A stretch of 36,498 nucleotides of DNA from Ruminococcus sp. (GTDB lineage Bacteria > Bacillota > Clostridia > Oscillospirales > Acutalibacteraceae). The notes below the pieces were generated by a model that saw only the letters and a list, made by a program, of their open reading frames with translations, ran no database searches and was not told the origin of the DNA. The stretch covers positions 1 to 36,498 of the forward strand of contig JAMPDR010000018.1 of NCBI GenBank assembly GCA_023665555.1. Reading direction: 5' to 3'. The position numbers and the translations under genes were made by a program. Numbering within the stretch: the stretch's first letter is position 1; the number at the start of each line of letters is the position of its first letter. Positions 33,681-36,498 of this stretch are shown piece by piece.

Positions 33681-34973
33681 ATGAAAACCGATATATTGAT
33701 TATAGGCAGCGGCTGCTCAGGTCTTTACTGTGCGCTGAATCTGCCTGAAGATAAAAATATACTGCTCATCACAAAGTCTGACCTTGAAAGCAGCGATTCA
33801 TTTTTGGCACAGGGCGGCATGTGCATGCTCAAAAACGAAGATGATTATGAAAGTTATTTCAATGATACGATGAAAGCCGGTCATTATGAAAACGATGAAA
33901 AAAGCGTTGATATAATGATTCGCTCGTCCAGAAATGTTGTTCGCGACTTGCTCTCATTCGGGGTTGATTTCAGACGTGATGAAAACGGCGAACTTGCGTT
34001 CACTCGTGAGGGTGCACACTCAGCAAAAAGAATTTTGTTCCATGCGGACATAACAGGTAAGGAGATAACCTCGAAACTGTTATCTCAAGTTAAAAATCTG
34101 AAAAATGTCACTTTACTTGAGAATACAACAATGCTTGATATTATTTCAGATGAAAACAATTGCTTTGGTGCTGTTATCAAAACCGCTGACGGAAAGATTG
34201 AACCCGTAACGGCTGATTATACCGTTCTTGCAACAGGCGGAATCGGCGGACTTTACAGACACTCAACGAATTTCCGTCACCTTACAGGCGATGCGGTTGC
34301 AATTGCAATCAAGCATGGTGTTGAACTTAAAGATATCGACTACATTCAGATACACCCCACAACATTGTATACCGAAAAAGCGGAAGAAAGAAGCTTTCTC
34401 ATTTCCGAATCTGTCAGGGGTGAGGGCGCAAAGCTTTATGATAAAAACATGAATCGCTTTGTAAACGAACTTTTGCCGAGGGATAAACTCACCGAAGCCA
34501 TCCTTGCTCAGATGGAAAAGGACGGTACAGATTTCGTGTGGGAAGACCTTCGTACTATTCCGGAAGATGAACTTATGAGACATTTCCCGAATATTGTTGA
34601 GCATTGCCGTGAGATGGGATATGATGTAACAAAGCAGTGTATACCTGTTGTTCCTGCCCAGCATTATTTTATGGGCGGTATCAAAGTAAATTATGAAAGC
34701 AAAACTTCAATGCAGCATCTTTATGCCGTTGGTGAAACTGCATGTAACGGTGTACACGGTAAGAACCGCCTTGCAAGCAACTCACTTCTTGAAAGCCTTG
34801 TTTTTGCAAAGCGCGCCGCGGCAGACATAATTGAAAATTATGAAACGCTCATGCATGCGGAGCATAACATTGATATAGATTTATACGAAGATGAAAATGC
34901 TCTTGCCGAAAGCTATAAAAAGCTTGTGTTTGAAAAAATCAAATCAAGCAAGGCGGCGAGAACAGCTGACTAA
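33681..34973 (+). CDS. nadB: L-aspartate oxidase, short form
   Basis: This is a 430-aa FAD enzyme that oxidises L-aspartate to iminoaspartate for NadA. The dinucleotide loop is ILIIGSGCSGLYCALNL. The SFLAQGGM segment, REGAHSAKRILFHADITG, VLATGGIGGLYRHSTN, DIDYIQIHPTTLY, VRGEGAKL, PAQHYFMGGIKV and GKNRLASNSLLESLVF are all in order. It ends soon after the FAD domain, so the C-terminal helical bundle found in the about 540-aa enterobacterial enzyme is absent. There is no alternative start and no ribosome site; see the extended -10. It is the first gene of nadB-nadC-niaR. Confidence 0.95.
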   Translation: MKTDILIIGSGCSGLYCALNLPEDKNILLITKSDLESSDSFLAQGGMCMLKNEDDYESYFNDTMKAGHYENDEKSVDIMIRSSRNVVRDLLSFGVDFRRDENGELAFTREGAHSAKRILFHADITGKEITSKLLSQVKNLKNVTLLENTTMLDIISDENNCFGAVIKTADGKIEPVTADYTVLATGGIGGLYRHSTNFRHLTGDAVAIAIKHGVELKDIDYIQIHPTTLYTEKAEERSFLISESVRGEGAKLYDKNMNRFVNELLPRDKLTEAILAQMEKDGTDFVWEDLRTIPEDELMRHFPNIVEHCREMGYDVTKQCIPVVPAQHYFMGGIKVNYESKTSMQHLYAVGETACNGVHGKNRLASNSLLESLVFAKRAAADIIENYETLMHAEHNIDIDLYEDENALAESYKKLVFEKIKSSKAARTAD

Positions 34974-34995
34974 AAGAAAACGGAGGAATTAAATT

Positions 34996-35859
34996 ATGTT
35001 TGACCCTGTAACACTAAAACTTAACGTTGACCCGTTGATTTTGAGCGCACTGCGTGAGGATATCACCAACGAGGACGTAACCACAAACAGCGTTATGCCC
35101 GTTGACCAAAAAGGTGAAGTCGACCTCATTTGCAAGCAGGATGGAATTATCTGCGGACTTCAGATTTTCGGCAGAGTATTCACACTGCTTGATGAAACAA
35201 CGATGATTGAATTCTTTGCTACTGACGGCGATGAAGTGAAAAACGGACAGCTACTTGCCAAGGTATATGGCGATATCCGCGTTTTGCTTTGCGGCGAAAG
35301 AACAGCGCTTAATTATTTGCAGCGCATGAGCGGAATTGCAACATATACTCACTCCGTAGCCGCTCTTCTGAAAGGCACAAAAACAAAGCTGCTTGATACA
35401 AGGAAAACCACCCCAAACAATCGTATTTTTGAAAAATATGCAGTCCGTATCGGCGGCGGAAATAATCATCGCCTCAATCTTTCCGATGGTGTTTTGCTTA
35501 AGGATAATCACATCGGTGCGGCAGGTGGTGTCAGACAGGCTGTGACCATGGCAAAGGAATATGCACCGTTTGTCAGAAAAATCGAAGTTGAGGTTGAAAA
35601 TCTCGATATGGTAAAAGAAGCCGTTGATGCAGGTGCAGACATTATCATGCTTGACAACATGAGCCATGAGCAGATGCAGCAGGCAATTTCAATTATAAAC
35701 GGAAAAGCCGAGGTTGAGGTTTCCGGAAATGTCACCAAGGAAAATATCGCAGTGCTTTGCGACTTGGGTGTTGACTTTGTTTCCAGCGGTGCGCTGACAC
35801 ATTCCGCACCGATTATGGATATCTCGCTGAAAAATCTTCATCCCGTGAATGAGGACTGA
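34996..35859 (+). CDS. nadC: Nicotinate-nucleotide pyrophosphorylase (quinolinate phosphoribosyltransferase)
   Basis: This is a 287-aa type II phosphoribosyltransferase converting quinolinate and PRPP to nicotinate mononucleotide. ALREDITNEDVTTNSVMP is the N-terminal signature. GERTALNYLQRMSGIATYT, LDTRKTTPNNRIFEKYAV, GGGNNHRLNLSDGVLLKDNH and EVEVENLDMVKEAVDAGADI form the active site, ending with EVSGNVTKENI and VDFVSSGALTHS. GGAGG precedes the ATG. It is 22 bp after nadB and 17 bp before niaR, so the three are one operon. Confidence 0.96.
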   Translation: MFDPVTLKLNVDPLILSALREDITNEDVTTNSVMPVDQKGEVDLICKQDGIICGLQIFGRVFTLLDETTMIEFFATDGDEVKNGQLLAKVYGDIRVLLCGERTALNYLQRMSGIATYTHSVAALLKGTKTKLLDTRKTTPNNRIFEKYAVRIGGGNNHRLNLSDGVLLKDNHIGAAGGVRQAVTMAKEYAPFVRKIEVEVENLDMVKEAVDAGADIIMLDNMSHEQMQQAISIINGKAEVEVSGNVTKENIAVLCDLGVDFVSSGALTHSAPIMDISLKNLHPVNED

Positions 35860-35876
35860 AAAGGGGAGGTGCAAGT

Positions 35877-36431
35877 ATGACCGCGCAGGAAAGACGCGAA
35901 AAAATTGTTGAGATTCTTACAAAAAGTGCAGTGCCTGTTGCGGGTACTGTGCTTGCGAACGAACTTAATGTCAGCAGACAGATCATAGTTCAGGATATTG
36001 CTCTTCTTCGTGCAAACAAAGTAGAGATCATAGCCACTAATCAAGGCTATATAATTCAGCCCGGAAAAAGAGTCAGCCGCGTTTTTAAAATGATTCACAC
36101 TGATGAACAGGTGGAAGAAGAACTTTCATTGATAGTTGACTTTGGCGGAATCGTTCAGGACGTGTTTGTTTATCACAAGGTCTACGGAATTGTTCGTGCA
36201 GATATGAACATCCGTTCAAGGCTTGATGTGTATAATTACATCGGCAATATAAAGTCGGGCAAATCGAATCTGCTCAAAAATGTAACATCGGGATATCATT
36301 ATCACACAGTCTATGCTGAGAGCGAGCAGATTCTTGACATGATTCAACAAGTGCTGACTGAAAAAGGCTTTCTTGCAAAGCTTCAGGACTATGAGCCTGT
36401 TAATTTTTGGGAAAACAAAGACGAGAATTAA
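35877..36431 (+). CDS. niaR: NiaR-type transcriptional regulator (HTH_11 plus 3H domain)
   Basis: This is a 184-aa protein. An N-terminal winged HTH (RREKIVEILTKSAVPVAGTV, then LANELNVSRQIIVQDIALLR) is followed by a C-terminal 3H domain. Its His-containing blocks include KMIHTDEQVEEEL, VFVYHKVYGIVRADM and SGYHYHTVYAES. In Firmicutes such proteins (YrxA/NiaR) repress NAD synthesis or niacin uptake genes in response to nicotinic acid, using a metal bound by the His residues. GGGGAGGTG precedes the ATG. Its place after nadBC, next to divergent nadA, suggests it regulates both promoters and itself. Confidence 0.9.
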   Translation: MTAQERREKIVEILTKSAVPVAGTVLANELNVSRQIIVQDIALLRANKVEIIATNQGYIIQPGKRVSRVFKMIHTDEQVEEELSLIVDFGGIVQDVFVYHKVYGIVRADMNIRSRLDVYNYIGNIKSGKSNLLKNVTSGYHYHTVYAESEQILDMIQQVLTEKGFLAKLQDYEPVNFWENKDEN

Positions 36432-36436
36432 TTCTT

Positions 36437-36490
36437 AATGTGCAATCTCCCCCGCAATTACGCATTAAGCATTACGAATTACGCATTTTT
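36437..36490 (+). repeat. Repeat family B tail, copy 4
   Basis: GCAATCTCCCCCGCAATTAC, then GCATTAAGCATTACG and AATTACGCATT, matches the tail of family B. It begins just after the niaR stop and approaches the window edge, so its full extent cannot be seen. Confidence 0.65.
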
Positions 36491-36498
36491 TTGGTGAA

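Overview
The window looks like chromosome from a low-to-mid GC member of the Bacillota, class Clostridia, probably a gut-type anaerobe near the Ruminococcaceae/Oscillospirales. This is inferred from gene content: a PolC-type polymerase, a tryptophan T-box leader, a 3H-domain (NiaR-type) NAD regulator, anaerobic pyruvate formate-lyase with its activase, arabinose catabolism, strong AGGAGG ribosome sites and sigma-A-like promoters with 17-bp spacers. I cannot name the species. I saw no tRNA, rRNA, CRISPR array, phage or intact transposase gene.

Layout: from about 0.5 to 28.5 kb nearly all genes are on the minus strand. In transcription order (right to left) these are serC; ispG-polC-trmN6-like-rsmI; a membrane-anchored unknown; a lipoprotein; a 54-aa small protein; a DUF975-like membrane protein; a 107-aa unknown; promoter, T-box and trpE-G-D-C-F-B-A; promoter and araB-araA, then a DUF4186 protein and a YaiI/UPF0178 protein; pflB-pflA; and a rhodanese. 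From 28.7 to 30.8 kb a plus-strand pair encodes a DUF2804 protein and a ketopantoate-reductase-like enzyme. A small unknown, rpmB and nadA follow on the minus strand. nadB-nadC-niaR runs divergently from nadA on the plus strand to the window end. The metabolic themes are tryptophan, NAD, serine and isoprenoid synthesis, arabinose breakdown and formate-producing fermentation.

The most notable gene is polC. The polymerase core, PHP halves, zinc finger and C-terminal clamp-binding motif are present, but the DnaQ-like proofreading exonuclease normally inserted inside the PHP domain is absent and replaced by a short linker.

The second theme is intergenic. Several families of short, coding-free, structured repeats occupy most spacers. 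Family A (about 180-225 bp with imperfect inverted ends) fills three consecutive gaps downstream of polC, trmN6-like and rsmI and also sits inside the trp operon. Family B is a run of mini-hairpins ending in a GCATTACGCATTA tail, and it appears to supply the last codons of one membrane-protein gene. Family C is a GC-rich hairpin in two mRNA leaders. Family E is an inverted pair about 27 kb apart. A separate 169-bp near-palindromic MITE-like element lies at 31.35 kb. nadB is also unusual: it has no Shine-Dalgarno, and an extended -10 placed so that transcription would begin at its ATG.
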